A DNA stretch of 51,787 nt from an uncultured Lachnospiraceae bacterium (GCA_947589055.1 CANPZL010000013.1:1-51787); one strand, 5' to 3'; counted from the stretch's first letter, positions 42,875-51,787 are shown. Numbers and translations: made by a program. The notes: generated by a model not told the origin, from the sequence alone.

Positions 42875-42897
42875 TTGTTATCCGGTCATTTGTGTAG

Positions 42898-42932
42898 AAC
42901 CGTTGTAAGCATTTGCTTACAGCGGTTTTTTT
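42898..42932 (+). terminator. Intrinsic terminator
   Basis: AACCGTTGTAAGC-ATTT-GCTTACAGCGGTT (one G-U pair) followed by a T run. Confidence 0.9.
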
Positions 42933-42951
42933 ATAGTTGTTATGGGAAGCG

Positions 42952-43761
42952 TCAGGGGTTCTTTTTTTTCTGTTTTCTGATATGGATATGTTGAACAGCA
43001 TTTTGAAAAAACGTTTGCGTCTTTGCACGTCTTTCAGCGGAGCGGGTTTCGTCCAGCAGATAGCGATTCTTTAGAAAAATACCGACATCCGGGCGGTTGG
43101 TAATGATTCCGTTGATCTCATGTTCTAAAAAATAGCGGATAGTTTTTGCATCATCGATTGTCCATACATTAAGCGGTATCTGTGCGTGTTTCATTCGCAA
43201 GATGAAATCGGGCGTAGCCAGTCTGTAATAAGCAGAGATAAAGTCAGCGTGGCATTCCCGGTATCTTCGAGTGGGATAATATTCATTAAAATGCGTACTG
43301 AAATCTACATGACGCATGCCAATTAGTAATCCGGCGTTTACACATGGGTCGATTTTTTTGATCCGGCGTACAACAATATCCAGAAACGACTGAATAGAAT
43401 ATTGCGAGTAATCATATAGAGGATTGATAAGTGCCAGCACTCGTTTTTCGTATCCGGCTTCTTTTAACTCAATCAGCAGATGCGTTTTACCCTGACAAAA
43501 AAGCAAAGCCTCTTCAAGCGTGGGGATCTGGAAGCCATCCTCTTTGGCAAACGCACAGACCTGCGTATAGGTGAGAGTGCGAATGGGATGCTCCATAATA
43601 GTCTCGTCATGGTATACGATCAGTACTTTATCTAAGGTTTGTCGTACGTCCAGTTCAATACAATCTGCCTGTATATCCAATGCAAGCTGAAAGGCTTCTA
43701 TGGTATTTTCATGGTTTGCCAGTTCGGAGGCGCCCCGGTGTGCGATAATGATAGTATTCAT
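42952..43761 (-). CDS. Glycerophosphodiester phosphodiesterase family protein
   Basis: This 269-residue protein has the GDPD core: IIAHRGASELANHENTIEAFQLAL (catalytic HR, E), IELDVRQTLDKVLIVYHDETI (E.D and second His) and the C-terminal NVWTIDDAKTIRYFLEHEINGIITNRPDV. It hydrolyses glycerophosphodiesters to glycerol-3-phosphate and an alcohol. There is no signal peptide, so it is cytoplasmic. AAGGAA precedes the ATG. The C-terminal tail is basic (RKQKKKN). Confidence 0.92.
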   Translation of the reverse strand: MNTIIIAHRGASELANHENTIEAFQLALDIQADCIELDVRQTLDKVLIVYHDETIMEHPIRTLTYTQVCAFAKEDGFQIPTLEEALLFCQGKTHLLIELKEAGYEKRVLALINPLYDYSQYSIQSFLDIVVRRIKKIDPCVNAGLLIGMRHVDFSTHFNEYYPTRRYRECHADFISAYYRLATPDFILRMKHAQIPLNVWTIDDAKTIRYFLEHEINGIITNRPDVGIFLKNRYLLDETRSAERRAKTQTFFQNAVQHIHIRKQKKKNP

Positions 43762-43822
43762 ATGGTATTCCTTCTTGAATGTTCATTTTATAATAATATA
43801 GAATATAATTATTTTAACGAAG

Positions 43823-43847
43823 AATACCCCTTTGTACAAGGGGTATT
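43823..43847 (-). terminator. Hairpin terminator after pyk
   Basis: A perfect 10-base stem, AATACCCCTT paired with AAGGGGTATT, with a 5-base loop, 39 bases past the pyk stop. The U tract on the minus strand is weak. Confidence 0.6.
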
Positions 43848-43885
43848 TCTTTAAAAAATAATGAAGAATTTCTTGTGATGCCTGT

Positions 43886-45298
43886 TTATGGTATCTGGGC
43901 AAGTTTTAATAAGTCATCCGGTGTTCCATGTGCTAAGGAACTGCCGCCAATTAGTACGACGTTATCACCGGATTTTACAAGTCCAGTTGTCTTAGCTTTA
44001 TTGATGGCATATTCAAATATGTCGTTGGCATCATGGTGGAGAGCGGCCTGAACGGGGGTCACACCGTAAGCAAGGTTAAGCTGGCGGCAGCTTCTGGGAT
44101 CCACCACGACTGCGATAACAGGACAGGCAGGACGATAATTTGCAATATTTCTGGCGGTGGCACCGCCCTTGCTCAAAACGATAATCGCTTTGGCATTCAG
44201 ATAGTCCGCTGCGGTACAGGCAGAAATGGATATGGCATCTGAGAATCCGGTTCCCAGCCGCAGACCGTCTGATAATGCATGGAAAGACATAGAGGCTTCC
44301 GCACTGTCAGCGATTTCTGCCATCGTCTTAACTGCCTCCACCGGATAGTCACCGGCGGCAGATTCACCGGATAGCATGATACAGGTAGTACCGTCGAAAA
44401 TAGCGTTGGCAACATCAGATACCTCTGCTCTGGTAGGACGGGGATTCTTTGTCATGGATTCCAGCATCTGGGTAGCGGTTACGACTTCCTTTCCTTTCCG
44501 ATAGCACTTTTGGATCATTTTCTTTTGAAGAGCCGGAAGCTCCCGGAAAGGTATTTCCACACCCAGATCCCCACGGGCGACCATAATGCCATCGCTGGCA
44601 TCGATGATTTCATCAATGCGTTCCACTCCTTGTACATTTTCGATCTTTGATATGATCCGAATCTTAGAACCGCCGTTTTCCACTAGAAAATCCCGAAGCT
44701 GATGCACATCAGCGGCAGTACGGACGAAGGAGGCTGCTATATAATCGATCCCCTGCTCAATACCGAATAAAATATCGGCTTTATCAGCCTCGCTCATATA
44801 AGGCATGGGAATGACTACATTTGGAACATTGATACTTTTCCGGTCGCTGATCCTGCCTCCGTTTTTGACTGTGCAGACGACATTTTTGCCCTGAATCTCC
44901 GTTACGTCTAATGCGATCTTACCATCGTCGATCAGGATACGAGTACCGATCTGTATGCTTTGCGCCAGTTTATCATAGCTTAGCGGGATGGATTCATGAT
45001 TACCGGGGGCATCGCCGGTAGTAAGGGTAAAAAGCTGTCCTTCTTTCAGCTCTGTGTATCCATTTTCAAAGGTTTTTAAACGGATCTCCGGTCCCTTTGT
45101 ATCTAAAAGAATAGGAAGATTGACTTTCATTTCTTCCCGCAGATGTTTGATTCGATCTATACGAACCTTTTGTTCCGCATGGGTGCCATGAGAAAAATTC
45201 AAGCGGCAGCAGTTCATACCGTTTTCGATCATACGGCGTAACAGTTCTTCGTTATCAACTGCCGGCCCCAGTGTACAGATAATTTTTGTTTTTCGCAT
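43886..45298 (-). CDS. pyk: Pyruvate kinase
   Basis: Pyruvate kinase makes pyruvate and ATP from phosphoenolpyruvate in glycolysis. The 470-residue protein carries TKIICTLGPAVDN, RLNFSHGTHAEQ, LLDTKGPEIR, ISKIENVQGVERIDEII, GIMVARGDLGVEIPF, KKMIQKCYRKGKEVVTATQMLESM and the C-terminal allosteric domain. It lacks the extra PEP-utilising C-terminal domain of Bacillus enzymes. The start is ATG 45298 with GGAGG five bases before; the longer upstream frame overlaps the intergenic region and reads as non-protein. Confidence 0.96.
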   Translation of the reverse strand: MRKTKIICTLGPAVDNEELLRRMIENGMNCCRLNFSHGTHAEQKVRIDRIKHLREEMKVNLPILLDTKGPEIRLKTFENGYTELKEGQLFTLTTGDAPGNHESIPLSYDKLAQSIQIGTRILIDDGKIALDVTEIQGKNVVCTVKNGGRISDRKSINVPNVVIPMPYMSEADKADILFGIEQGIDYIAASFVRTAADVHQLRDFLVENGGSKIRIISKIENVQGVERIDEIIDASDGIMVARGDLGVEIPFRELPALQKKMIQKCYRKGKEVVTATQMLESMTKNPRPTRAEVSDVANAIFDGTTCIMLSGESAAGDYPVEAVKTMAEIADSAEASMSFHALSDGLRLGTGFSDAISISACTAADYLNAKAIIVLSKGGATARNIANYRPACPVIAVVVDPRSCRQLNLAYGVTPVQAALHHDANDIFEYAINKAKTTGLVKSGDNVVLIGGSSLAHGTPDDLLKLAQIP

Positions 45299-45384
45299 AA
45301 TGACCTCCGTTATATTTGGCAATCCGGTTTTGCCGGATATAATTATGAATTTGAATGTAACAATGTTATTATAGCCAGAAATAA

Positions 45385-46569
45385 TTAAATTTTCAATGTA
45401 GAAACTTGATCGCAATATTTCATACTTCCCTGATAAAGACGGTTTAATCCATCGGTGAGCAAGGTACGGGGACAGGCGATGTTTAAGCGTAAGAAAGGAG
45501 CGCCGATTTTACCATACAGGGAACCTTTGGATAAATAAAGTCCGGTTTCCTCCCGTAAAAAGGCTTGCAGCTCTTTTGCATCATCACATATGCTGCCGCA
45601 ATCCAGCCAGAGAAGATAGGTAGCTTCGGAGGGAACCAGTTTTATAAATGGAATGTGTTCCCGTAAAAACGTCTCGACCGTCTTTTTATTTTCAAAAAGA
45701 TATTCCCTTAATGCGTTTAACCATGGTTCGCCTTTTGTATATGCCGCAATCGCAGCGGGTATGGCAAAGGTATTCGGTTCTGCTATTTCATCGGTGTTAA
45801 AAGCCCGGTCGGCTTTATGACGGAGAACCGGATTGGGTATGCAGACAGCGGCAGTCTGGATACCGGCAAGGTTAAAAGCTTTTGTAGGGGAAATACAGGT
45901 AATGCTGTTGTTTCGGCATTCCTCGTTTACCGATGCAAAGGGAACATATTCCCTGCCGGGATCTGTAAGGTCGCAATGAATCTCGTCGGATACGACCAGC
46001 ACATGATATTTTGCGGCGAGATGTCCGATCTGTGCAAGGGTTTTGGTATCCCAGATCTTGCCAATCGGATTATGAGGATTGCAAAGCAGCAGCATTGTAG
46101 TCTGCGGCAGTGCCAGCTTTTCTTCCAGATCCGCAAAATCAATAGAATACTCATTCCCGTCGTAGAGGAGAGGATTTTCCAGCAGCATTCTTCCGTTATT
46201 CCGGATGGAATGAAAAAAGATATTATAAACAGGGGTTTGTACCAGTATATTTTCTCCTACAGTTGTTAATTTGCGAATGATGGAAGAGAGGGCAGGCACA
46301 ACGCCGGTACAGAAAATAAGCCATTCCTGTTCCATCTCAAAGTGATGTCGTTTTCGCCACCAGCTTTGAACGGAAGCAAACCATGCTTCTGGGACGATGT
46401 TATAACCGTAAATTCCGTGTTCCGCCTGCTGTATAAGGGCAGTACGGATTTCCGGTGCTGTCTGAAAATCCATATCCGCTACCCACATAGGCAGTTCCTG
46501 TTTGGCAACGTCCCATTTCAAGGAATTGGTATTTGTTCTGCTGATTACCGTATCAAAATCATATAACAT
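45385..46569 (-). CDS. MalY/PatB-type PLP-dependent aminotransferase (cystathionine beta-lyase like)
   Basis: This 394-residue fold-type I PLP enzyme has YDFDTVISRTNTNSLKWD and LPMWVADMDFQTAPEI, which mark the MalY/PatB group. It also has LCNPHNPIGKIW, VSDEIHCDLT and the PLP lysine in ISPTKAFNLAGIQTA. Members cleave C-S bonds of cystathionine or cysteine conjugates, and some act as regulators. ATG 46569 has AAGGAGGT seven bases before; the ATG six bases upstream is too close to that site. It overlaps the DUF3737 gene by one base (TAATG). Confidence 0.93.
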   Translation of the reverse strand: MLYDFDTVISRTNTNSLKWDVAKQELPMWVADMDFQTAPEIRTALIQQAEHGIYGYNIVPEAWFASVQSWWRKRHHFEMEQEWLIFCTGVVPALSSIIRKLTTVGENILVQTPVYNIFFHSIRNNGRMLLENPLLYDGNEYSIDFADLEEKLALPQTTMLLLCNPHNPIGKIWDTKTLAQIGHLAAKYHVLVVSDEIHCDLTDPGREYVPFASVNEECRNNSITCISPTKAFNLAGIQTAAVCIPNPVLRHKADRAFNTDEIAEPNTFAIPAAIAAYTKGEPWLNALREYLFENKKTVETFLREHIPFIKLVPSEATYLLWLDCGSICDDAKELQAFLREETGLYLSKGSLYGKIGAPFLRLNIACPRTLLTDGLNRLYQGSMKYCDQVSTLKI

Positions 46570-47429
46570 TAACATACCTCCTTACATATCTGATCCCGGC
46601 AGTGAATGATCGTTTTCGCAGGATCGACCTGATCCCGTTTGATCGTAAGCTCTCCGATGCTGTCAGCGATAATAGTGCCGCCGGCAGGATTCAGGATACT
46701 GTCGATTCTGCCTGTAATGTCTGCTTCCACGGTAGAATATTCAAATGCAAGCGTAGTATTAAGAAGCTTGCAGTTTTTCATGATCAGGTTGTCAATGTAA
46801 CATAACCCTTGCAGGCTTTCAATGGTGCAGTTGATAAATGTAAGGTTTTTGGCATTCCAGCCCAGATATTCACCGGAAATATAGGAATCGTATACGGTAA
46901 CATTTTCACTATTCCAGAATGCGTCCTTAGAGAGCAATTTGGAATTCCGGATTTCTACATTTTTGGCTCCATCAAAAGGGTAATTTCCATAAAGGGTCAG
47001 CTGATCGATATTCATATCCGTACTGTTCATGGCGAGATAATCGCCTTTTACCATCACCTGTTCCATGGTAACGCCCTGACAGTTCCACATCGTTTCAGCA
47101 GCATTTGGAAGGGAGGTTCTTCTTAGAGTAATATCCCTACAGCGGCGGAAGTTTTTGGGCGCCTCGATCTGACAGTCCTCCAACATAATATGATTGGAAT
47201 ACCAGACGCCGGCACGTGCCATTTCAAACCATGTACAGTTCTGGGCGTAGATCTGGTTCGCATACCACAATGGATACTTCCACTTAAAGGTACAACTATT
47301 TAGTTTTATATTCCGGCTTTCCTTTAGCGGCGATTCCCCCTCGTCAAAGACCGTATCCCAAAGGAATAGGTCTGTCGCTCCAAACAAAGGACGCTCGCCG
47401 GTATAATATGCCTGCTGTATTTCTCGCAT
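46569..47429 (-). CDS. DUF3737-family beta-helix protein
   Basis: This 286-residue protein is made of short repeats that read as right-handed beta-helix rungs (IKLNSCTFKWKYPLWYANQIYAQNCTWFEMARAGVWYSNHIMLEDCQI, VEIRNSKLLSKDAFWNSENVTVYDSYISGEYLGW). These fit DUF3737. The biochemical role is not known. It lies between a 78-residue partner and the PatB-like gene, all in one minus-strand operon. ATG 47429 has GAGGTG seven bases before. Confidence 0.85.
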   Translation of the reverse strand: MREIQQAYYTGERPLFGATDLFLWDTVFDEGESPLKESRNIKLNSCTFKWKYPLWYANQIYAQNCTWFEMARAGVWYSNHIMLEDCQIEAPKNFRRCRDITLRRTSLPNAAETMWNCQGVTMEQVMVKGDYLAMNSTDMNIDQLTLYGNYPFDGAKNVEIRNSKLLSKDAFWNSENVTVYDSYISGEYLGWNAKNLTFINCTIESLQGLCYIDNLIMKNCKLLNTTLAFEYSTVEADITGRIDSILNPAGGTIIADSIGELTIKRDQVDPAKTIIHCRDQICKEVC

Positions 47430-47435
47430 TATCAT

Positions 47436-47672
47436 TCACCTCGATTTTATTTTTTGTTCCTGCTCGATCTGAAAGACCAGATAATCCAGACAGTCGATAC
47501 ATTCCTTACTTTTATGAAACCGGTTCAGCAGTGCCTTTCGATGGTTTTCCAGAAGTCGAAGGGCCTGTGTGGTATGCCCATTGTTCCATTCCGTCATGAT
47601 ACTTGTGATCTGGGTTTTGCCACAGCCGGCGGCTTTTAGATTTTGAATCATTCTATCGCTATTCGGCTCCAT
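47436..47672 (-). CDS. Small conserved protein of the DUF3737 operon
   Basis: This 78-residue helical protein (RMIQNLKAAGCGKTQI, LENHRKALLNRFHKSKECIDCLDYLVFQIEQ) has a KECIDCLDYL motif of two Cys. I have the impression that similar short proteins occur beside DUF3737 genes in other Firmicutes, but I cannot name a family. AAGGAG precedes the ATG. It is the first gene of the minus-strand operon, divergent from the LysR gene. Confidence 0.75.
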   Translation of the reverse strand: MEPNSDRMIQNLKAAGCGKTQITSIMTEWNNGHTTQALRLLENHRKALLNRFHKSKECIDCLDYLVFQIEQEQKIKSR

Positions 47673-47742
47673 TTCATTTTCTCCTTCCGTTTCATTATCT
47701 TATCTTTATTCTATGTAGTGCTTTTTAAAATAGCAAATACTT

Positions 47743-47792
47743 ATAACGAATAGTTTATCATGCTTGACAGGCATAATAAAATACTATACCAT
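47743..47792 (+). promoter_or_regulatory. Divergent control region with possible LysR box and promoter
   Basis: ATAACGAATAGTTTAT (47743-47758) is an imperfect dyad with the T-N11-A form of LysR-type operators. TTGACA (47764) and TACCAT (47787) form a candidate -35/-10 pair 17 bases apart, reading toward the LysR gene. Binding would control both the LysR gene and the minus-strand operon (inference). Confidence 0.45.
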
Positions 47793-47812
47793 TTCTATAA
47801 GGAGATGATGGA

Positions 47813-48703
47813 ATGGAACTGCGAGTTCTTGAATATTTTCTGGCAGTGGCACGGGAACAGAATATTTCCAGAGCCGCTGATTTTTTACACCTGACCCAGC
47901 CTACATTATCAAGGCAGCTAAAAGATTTGGAAGCTGAGTTTGGGAAGCAGCTGTTTGTGCGGGGAAAACGAAAGATTACATTAACGGAAGACGGTGTATA
48001 TCTTCGAAAGCGTGCCGAGGAAATCGTTAGTCTGGCACAACGTACAGAGGCTGAGATGAAGAAGCCTACGGATACAGTTACCGGGGATATTTATATCGGA
48101 GCGGGGGAAACGGATGCAATTCGTCACGTTGCAAGAGTGATTGGACGCTTGCAACAGGAATATCAGGGACTGCGGTTTCACATTGTCAGCGGTGATGTAA
48201 CGGATTTAAAAGAACGGTTGGATAAGGGCTTATTTGATTTTGGTTTGCTGCTTGGGGAAATCGACCGGTCTAAGTATGAGTGTATCGAGCTACCCTTTCA
48301 TGACAGATGGGGCGTTCTTATGCGGAAGGATGATCCTTTGGCAGCGCAGAAAACTATAACGCCGGAGGCATTATGGGAGAAACCGCTGATTCTTTCCAGA
48401 CAGGCGCTGGAGAATCCGGAATTTATCAAATGGTTTCAAAAACCCGTTGCTGAGCTGCAAATTGTCGCAACATATAATCTGATCATAAATGCTTCCATCA
48501 TGGCGGAAGAGAATATCGGATATGTTTTGGCATTGGATAAATTGATTCATACGGAGAAAAGTGAACTTTGCTTTCTGCCTTTTCAACCGGAACATACGCT
48601 GGGAATGGCACTTGTATGGAAGAAATATCAAAAGCAGTCAAAGGCGGCGGAAGTATTTGTCGAGGCATTTGGGAAATATACAAAAGAGTGCTGCCGGCGT
48701 TAA
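47813..48703 (+). CDS. LysR-family transcriptional regulator
   Basis: The N-terminal winged helix-turn-helix of this 296-residue protein is clear: MELRVLEYFLAVAREQNISRAADFLHLTQPTLSRQLKDLEAEFGKQLF. It is followed by a periplasmic-binding-like effector domain. GGAG precedes ATG 47813. It is divergent from the small gene/DUF3737/PatB operon, the normal arrangement for a LysR regulator and its target; the inducer is unknown. Confidence 0.94.
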   Translation: MELRVLEYFLAVAREQNISRAADFLHLTQPTLSRQLKDLEAEFGKQLFVRGKRKITLTEDGVYLRKRAEEIVSLAQRTEAEMKKPTDTVTGDIYIGAGETDAIRHVARVIGRLQQEYQGLRFHIVSGDVTDLKERLDKGLFDFGLLLGEIDRSKYECIELPFHDRWGVLMRKDDPLAAQKTITPEALWEKPLILSRQALENPEFIKWFQKPVAELQIVATYNLIINASIMAEENIGYVLALDKLIHTEKSELCFLPFQPEHTLGMALVWKKYQKQSKAAEVFVEAFGKYTKECCRR

Positions 48704-48731
48704 AACTATCTAGGTATCTTTCATGAGGAAT

Positions 48732-48760
48732 TTGCAATCTGAGCAGGATAATGGTAAAAT
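48732..48760 (+). promoter_or_regulatory. Promoter of the transglutaminase-like gene
   Basis: TTGCAA, a 17-base spacer and TAAAAT, about 55 bases before the ATG. Confidence 0.65.
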
Positions 48761-48816
48761 AGCTTTGTTTCATTCCGGTTGAGGTTGCAGGGAATGCAGG
48801 AAAGAAGGAAGGGCAA

Positions 48817-49881
48817 ATGAAAAGAAAAGGGAATACTGCTTTGCTCCTGTTGGGCATTCTTTTACTCATATTACTGCTCATTGGAGCAGAACGGATATTT
48901 GCGGTTCCGTTTCATCGGGGGAATCTTATTTCGTCGACGGAAGAATTGAGCGTTCGGATTACCGAAGAATTGACAAAGGGGAACAGTACCTTTCAGACCT
49001 ATGTGAATGGATTAAGCGAGGAAGAATTGGTAGCGATCAATAAAAGTCTGGATGGCTTTTTCGGTCATGTATCCACGTATACCGTTTTGCGAAGAGTCAA
49101 TGCGGAGGTACTGCTTGTGAGCTTTGATCTGGAAGTATCTGACAATTACTATGTTTATCAAAAGCTGGTTCACAACAAGGAAATCGAAAATAACCAGCCG
49201 GCGGAGCTTCTTGCCCTAAAGGTACAGGAGGTCATAAATGAATGTCAGGCGGAAACCGATTACGAAAAGGTAGTGAAGTATCATGATTATGTCGTATCCC
49301 ATACCGAATATGGCTTCTTAACCGGTGAAGACGAAAGGCTTTCCTATACGGCGGCCGGTGCATTGCTTCGTGGAAAAGCTGTATGTAACGGATACGCAGA
49401 GGCGTTAGAGCTGTTGCTGCTTTGCAGCGGTGTGGAAACACAGATGGTAGTAGGAACGACGGATGAAGGAAATCATGCATGGAACATGGTAAAGCTGGAG
49501 GACAGCTGGTATCATATTGATGCTACCTGGGACGATCCGTTGCCGGATACCGGAGAAGATATACTTCATGTATATGTAAATGTGAGCGATGAAGTCATGG
49601 GTAAAACGCATGTTTGGAATCAAAGCGCATACCCGGAATGCGGGGATATGAAGTATAATTATTATGAACAATCCCATCAGGCATTTGACAGCTTTAATAC
49701 ATTCAAAGCCTATGTTTTAGAGGAAATGAAACAACAAAACCGGATCGAAGTAATGGTGAAAGATGCCGGACAGATAGAGTACGATTGCGGATTTGTCGTA
49801 AAAGAAGGCGGTGCCAGATCTGTAAGCTGGCAAAGCTATGAGGGAGACACCTACATGGTGATGGTGATTGAAGTGGATTAG
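48817..49881 (+). CDS. Membrane-anchored transglutaminase-like protein
   Basis: This 354-residue protein has an N-terminal signal anchor (TALLLLGILLLILLLIGAERIF). A transglutaminase-like domain at about 150-275 has the catalytic triad visible: Cys in GKAVCNGYAEALELLL, His in GNHAWNMVKL and Asp in WYHIDATWDDPL. In bacteria this fold is used for proteolysis or crosslinking at the cell surface; the substrate is unknown. The C-terminal 80 residues are unassigned. AAGGAAGGG precedes the ATG. Confidence 0.88.
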   Translation: MKRKGNTALLLLGILLLILLLIGAERIFAVPFHRGNLISSTEELSVRITEELTKGNSTFQTYVNGLSEEELVAINKSLDGFFGHVSTYTVLRRVNAEVLLVSFDLEVSDNYYVYQKLVHNKEIENNQPAELLALKVQEVINECQAETDYEKVVKYHDYVVSHTEYGFLTGEDERLSYTAAGALLRGKAVCNGYAEALELLLLCSGVETQMVVGTTDEGNHAWNMVKLEDSWYHIDATWDDPLPDTGEDILHVYVNVSDEVMGKTHVWNQSAYPECGDMKYNYYEQSHQAFDSFNTFKAYVLEEMKQQNRIEVMVKDAGQIEYDCGFVVKEGGARSVSWQSYEGDTYMVMVIEVD

Positions 49882-49929
49882 TTGTAAAATGAAACTGCTG
49901 CACGCAGGCAGAGATGGAAAGGAAGGATT

Positions 49930-50421
49930 ATGACAAAGACAGATTTTCTTATGGGATTACAAAATGGGCTGGAGGGACAAGTTGATGTTTCGATCATTCG
50001 GGAATCTGTAGCCTATTATAGTCAGTACATAGATGAAGCGATCACGCAAGGAAAGACGGAAGCGCAGGTATTAGAAGAACTGGGGCCGGTTCAGTTGATC
50101 GTAAAGACTATCATTGACGCCAATTCTGCCGGCAGAAGCAGTAGGGAGCATGACGATCAGGAAACGAAAGATGCGGGAAGGGAAAAACCGAAATTTCACG
50201 CAGATGTTAATGATAAAGGTGAATTTGATATAAAGTATGGAAAGTTTTCCTTTAATTCGTGGTATGGCAAGCTGCTTTTGATCCTGCTGGCAGTCTTGGT
50301 GGTTGCGCTTGTGATCGCATTGATCGTAGGGTTTTTTGTACTTGCATGGTATCTGCTTCCGGTTATTCTGCTGATCGTTATTCTGATCGTATTAGCAAAG
50401 CTGTTTCTAGGAAGACGCTGA
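49930..50421 (+). CDS. DUF1700-like membrane protein
   Basis: The N-terminal helices of this 163-residue protein, MTKTDFLMGLQNGLEG and ESVAYYSQYIDEAITQGKTEAQVLEELGPVQLI, are the pattern of DUF1700 and related cytoplasmic modules. They are followed by a charged linker and two closely spaced C-terminal helices (about 115-160). Such proteins often come with PadR-type regulators, but none is here. The 3' end overlaps the convergent glycosyltransferase gene by 15 bases. Confidence 0.8.
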   Translation: MTKTDFLMGLQNGLEGQVDVSIIRESVAYYSQYIDEAITQGKTEAQVLEELGPVQLIVKTIIDANSAGRSSREHDDQETKDAGREKPKFHADVNDKGEFDIKYGKFSFNSWYGKLLLILLAVLVVALVIALIVGFFVLAWYLLPVILLIVILIVLAKLFLGRR

Positions 50422-51543
50422 AACAGTAGTTTGTATATAATGACAAAATTCGTTTCCAAGCTGATCCGGCAGATAACGGGCAACAATGGAGGCGTAGGCA
50501 GTTAAGTCCGCAGATTTTAATTTAAGCATGGCCTCTGCCAGCGCTTGAATCTGTTGTTCCTCAGAACCGGAGCAGGCAAAGTAGGAAATGGAATCTCCTA
50601 CGATTTCATGAAAGATGCTCAGGTCACTGGCGAGGATCGGTTTGTTAAAATGCATGGCTTCAATGATGGGAATTCCGAATCCTTCCGCTCTGGATGGAAA
50701 AATGAACCCAAAGCAATAGCGGAATAAAGCATTTTTTTCCTCTTTTCCCACATAGCCGAGGGATACAAGACCGGGAAAACGAGAACAGCTTTTATCTAAC
50801 AGGTCTTGAATCTCAGGTTCCCGTACCTGGCCGCCCAGATACAGCTTCTTGGTCCCTCCAAGGGAGCAGTATCTTTCATAGGCTTTGATCAGTAGATCCG
50901 TACCTTTTCGTTTTTCCAGATTCCCGATATACAGAAAATAATCTTCCCCGTCAATCTTGGTTTTTGGGAAAAAAACGTCTGGAGTAATAGGAGCGTCGGT
51001 TAAATCCGGTTTGTTTACGATGATATAACTGACAAGATGAGAAATCTCCTTTGCCTGTGGGAAGGCACGTTCTGTTGACAGCTTGGTTTCAACGGAATTA
51101 TAAGTAATCATATCCGCCTGCTTTAAGGTCTGTTTCAGTCCATATTTAAAATACAGGGGATAGATAGTGCCATGCTGTTCCGGCTTTGTGATTGGGAAAA
51201 TATCATGAATGGTTACCATGATTTTTCCATGAAACCGGCGTAAGGGTACTGGAATCAGATTATTCGGTTCCCAAAAAAGCTCTGGCTGGTAATAGTCCAG
51301 AGAATCCTGTATGAACTTAAAATACTGAAAAACACCGGCACTTTTTGAAATCCGTTTTCCATAAGTAATGATTGGTACGTTCTTTAACGCAAGGCTGCGC
51401 ATTTCATCGCTGACTGCCACATCGCTTAGCAGGGTGATTTCCAGGGTATCCTGTTTTAACAGTTCATTCAGGAAATCATAAAGATACATCCCGATACCGC
51501 TTGGCTGGCTGCCGAGGGAACGGGCATCGATTAACATTTTCAT
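50407..51543 (-). CDS. Family 4 glycosyltransferase
   Basis: This 378-residue GT-B enzyme has an N-terminal acceptor domain with SLGSQPSGIGMYLYDFLNELL. The donor domain has FLYIGNLEKRKGTDLLIKAY and YLGGQVREPEI, and the E-x7-E motif FPSRAEGFGIPIIEAMHFNKPILAS. GT4 enzymes build surface glycans; no cluster is visible within the window. The start at 51543 has AAAGGA ten bases before. It converges with, and overlaps, the DUF1700 gene by 15 bases. Confidence 0.9.
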   Translation of the reverse strand: MKMLIDARSLGSQPSGIGMYLYDFLNELLKQDTLEITLLSDVAVSDEMRSLALKNVPIITYGKRISKSAGVFQYFKFIQDSLDYYQPELFWEPNNLIPVPLRRFHGKIMVTIHDIFPITKPEQHGTIYPLYFKYGLKQTLKQADMITYNSVETKLSTERAFPQAKEISHLVSYIIVNKPDLTDAPITPDVFFPKTKIDGEDYFLYIGNLEKRKGTDLLIKAYERYCSLGGTKKLYLGGQVREPEIQDLLDKSCSRFPGLVSLGYVGKEEKNALFRYCFGFIFPSRAEGFGIPIIEAMHFNKPILASDLSIFHEIVGDSISYFACSGSEEQQIQALAEAMLKLKSADLTAYASIVARYLPDQLGNEFCHYIQTTVSASS

Positions 51544-51638
51544 ATTGTCACCGTCCTTTAGACGATTATAGCCTAAAACATTTTAACACACAACAATAGA
51601 ATTAAAGGAAACCGATGTAGATCAGAAAGGAGTATTTT

Positions 51639-51787
51639 ATGAATGAGATTCAGCGCTTGAAAGAAATGATTGCGGAAAGTAATAATATTGTTTTTTTCGG
51701 AGGAGCAGGCGTTTCCACGGAAAGCGGAATTCCGGATTTCCGCAGTGTAGACGGGCTTTATCACCAAAAATATAAGTATCCGCCGGA
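51639..51787 (+). CDS. Sirtuin-type NAD-dependent protein deacylase, N-terminal part
   Basis: The 3' end lies outside the window. The 49 visible residues contain the SIR2 NAD-binding signature: VFFGGAGVSTESGIPDFRS and then GLYHQKYKYPP. Sirtuins remove acyl groups from lysine using NAD+. AGAAAGGAG lies before ATG 51639. Confidence 0.92.
   Translation, partial: MNEIQRLKEMIAESNNIVFFGGAGVSTESGIPDFRSVDGLYHQKYKYPP

Overview
The window looks like a chromosomal segment of a low-to-moderate GC Firmicute of class Clostridia, most likely family Lachnospiraceae. The basis is strong AGGAGG-type ribosome binding sites, a reverse rubrerythrin, a lysine riboswitch on dapA, and a type II-A Cas9 resembling those I know from gut Coprococcus-like bacteria. 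Species cannot be set from the sequence alone.

Layout. 1-5.0 kb: the 3' end of prfC, an NfeD/SPFH membrane pair, a TetR regulator divergent from an SCP-2 protein, and a GT2 glycosyltransferase. 5.0-14.4 kb: a complete, AT-rich type II-A CRISPR-Cas locus. It holds a tracrRNA on the minus strand, then cas9-cas1-cas2-csn2, a leader ending in ATTTGAG, an array of 37 repeats and 36 unique spacers, a small ORF sitting where a spacer would be, an orphan degenerate repeat, and two more small ORFs. 14.7-18.1 kb: a two-OB-fold SSB-like protein, a CobA-like ATPase, and a lysine riboswitch followed by dapA and dapB. 18.3-28.3 kb: NAD synthetase, a DegV protein, a MacB-like ABC system with a CARDB-like surface protein, a Cof-type HAD phosphatase, a LytS-like sensor lacking its phosphoacceptor His, and a DUF1189 protein. 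28.3-34.9 kb: pstSCAB-phoU followed by a PhoP/PhoR-type two-component pair, a full phosphate starvation unit. 34.9-42.9 kb: CYTH, DJ-1, a CmpB-like membrane protein, a nuclease-helicase fusion, a HAD protein, murF, reverse rubrerythrin and a DUF6465 protein. 42.9-51.8 kb: a glycerophosphodiesterase, pyruvate kinase, a MalY/PatB aminotransferase with DUF3737 and a small partner, a divergent LysR regulator, a transglutaminase-like protein, DUF1700, a GT4 glycosyltransferase, and the start of a sirtuin.

The most interesting part is the CRISPR locus. (1) The tracrRNA, with a GA/AAGU bulge and a good terminator, is antisense to the predicted cas9 5' leader. (2) csn2 has no ATG/GTG/TTG start: the ATGA overlap seen at the other cas junctions is ATAA here, so one G-to-A change could have removed the start while keeping the cas2 stop. 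(3) Beyond the array, an orphan repeat keeps an intact tracrRNA-pairing half. The 12 bases just upstream of it match 11 of 12 bases inside the predicted cas9 promoter, and the single difference would be a G-T wobble. That fits a natural partial-match guide repressing cas9, analogous to the long tracrRNA of Streptococcus pyogenes. It is a hypothesis from sequence alone.
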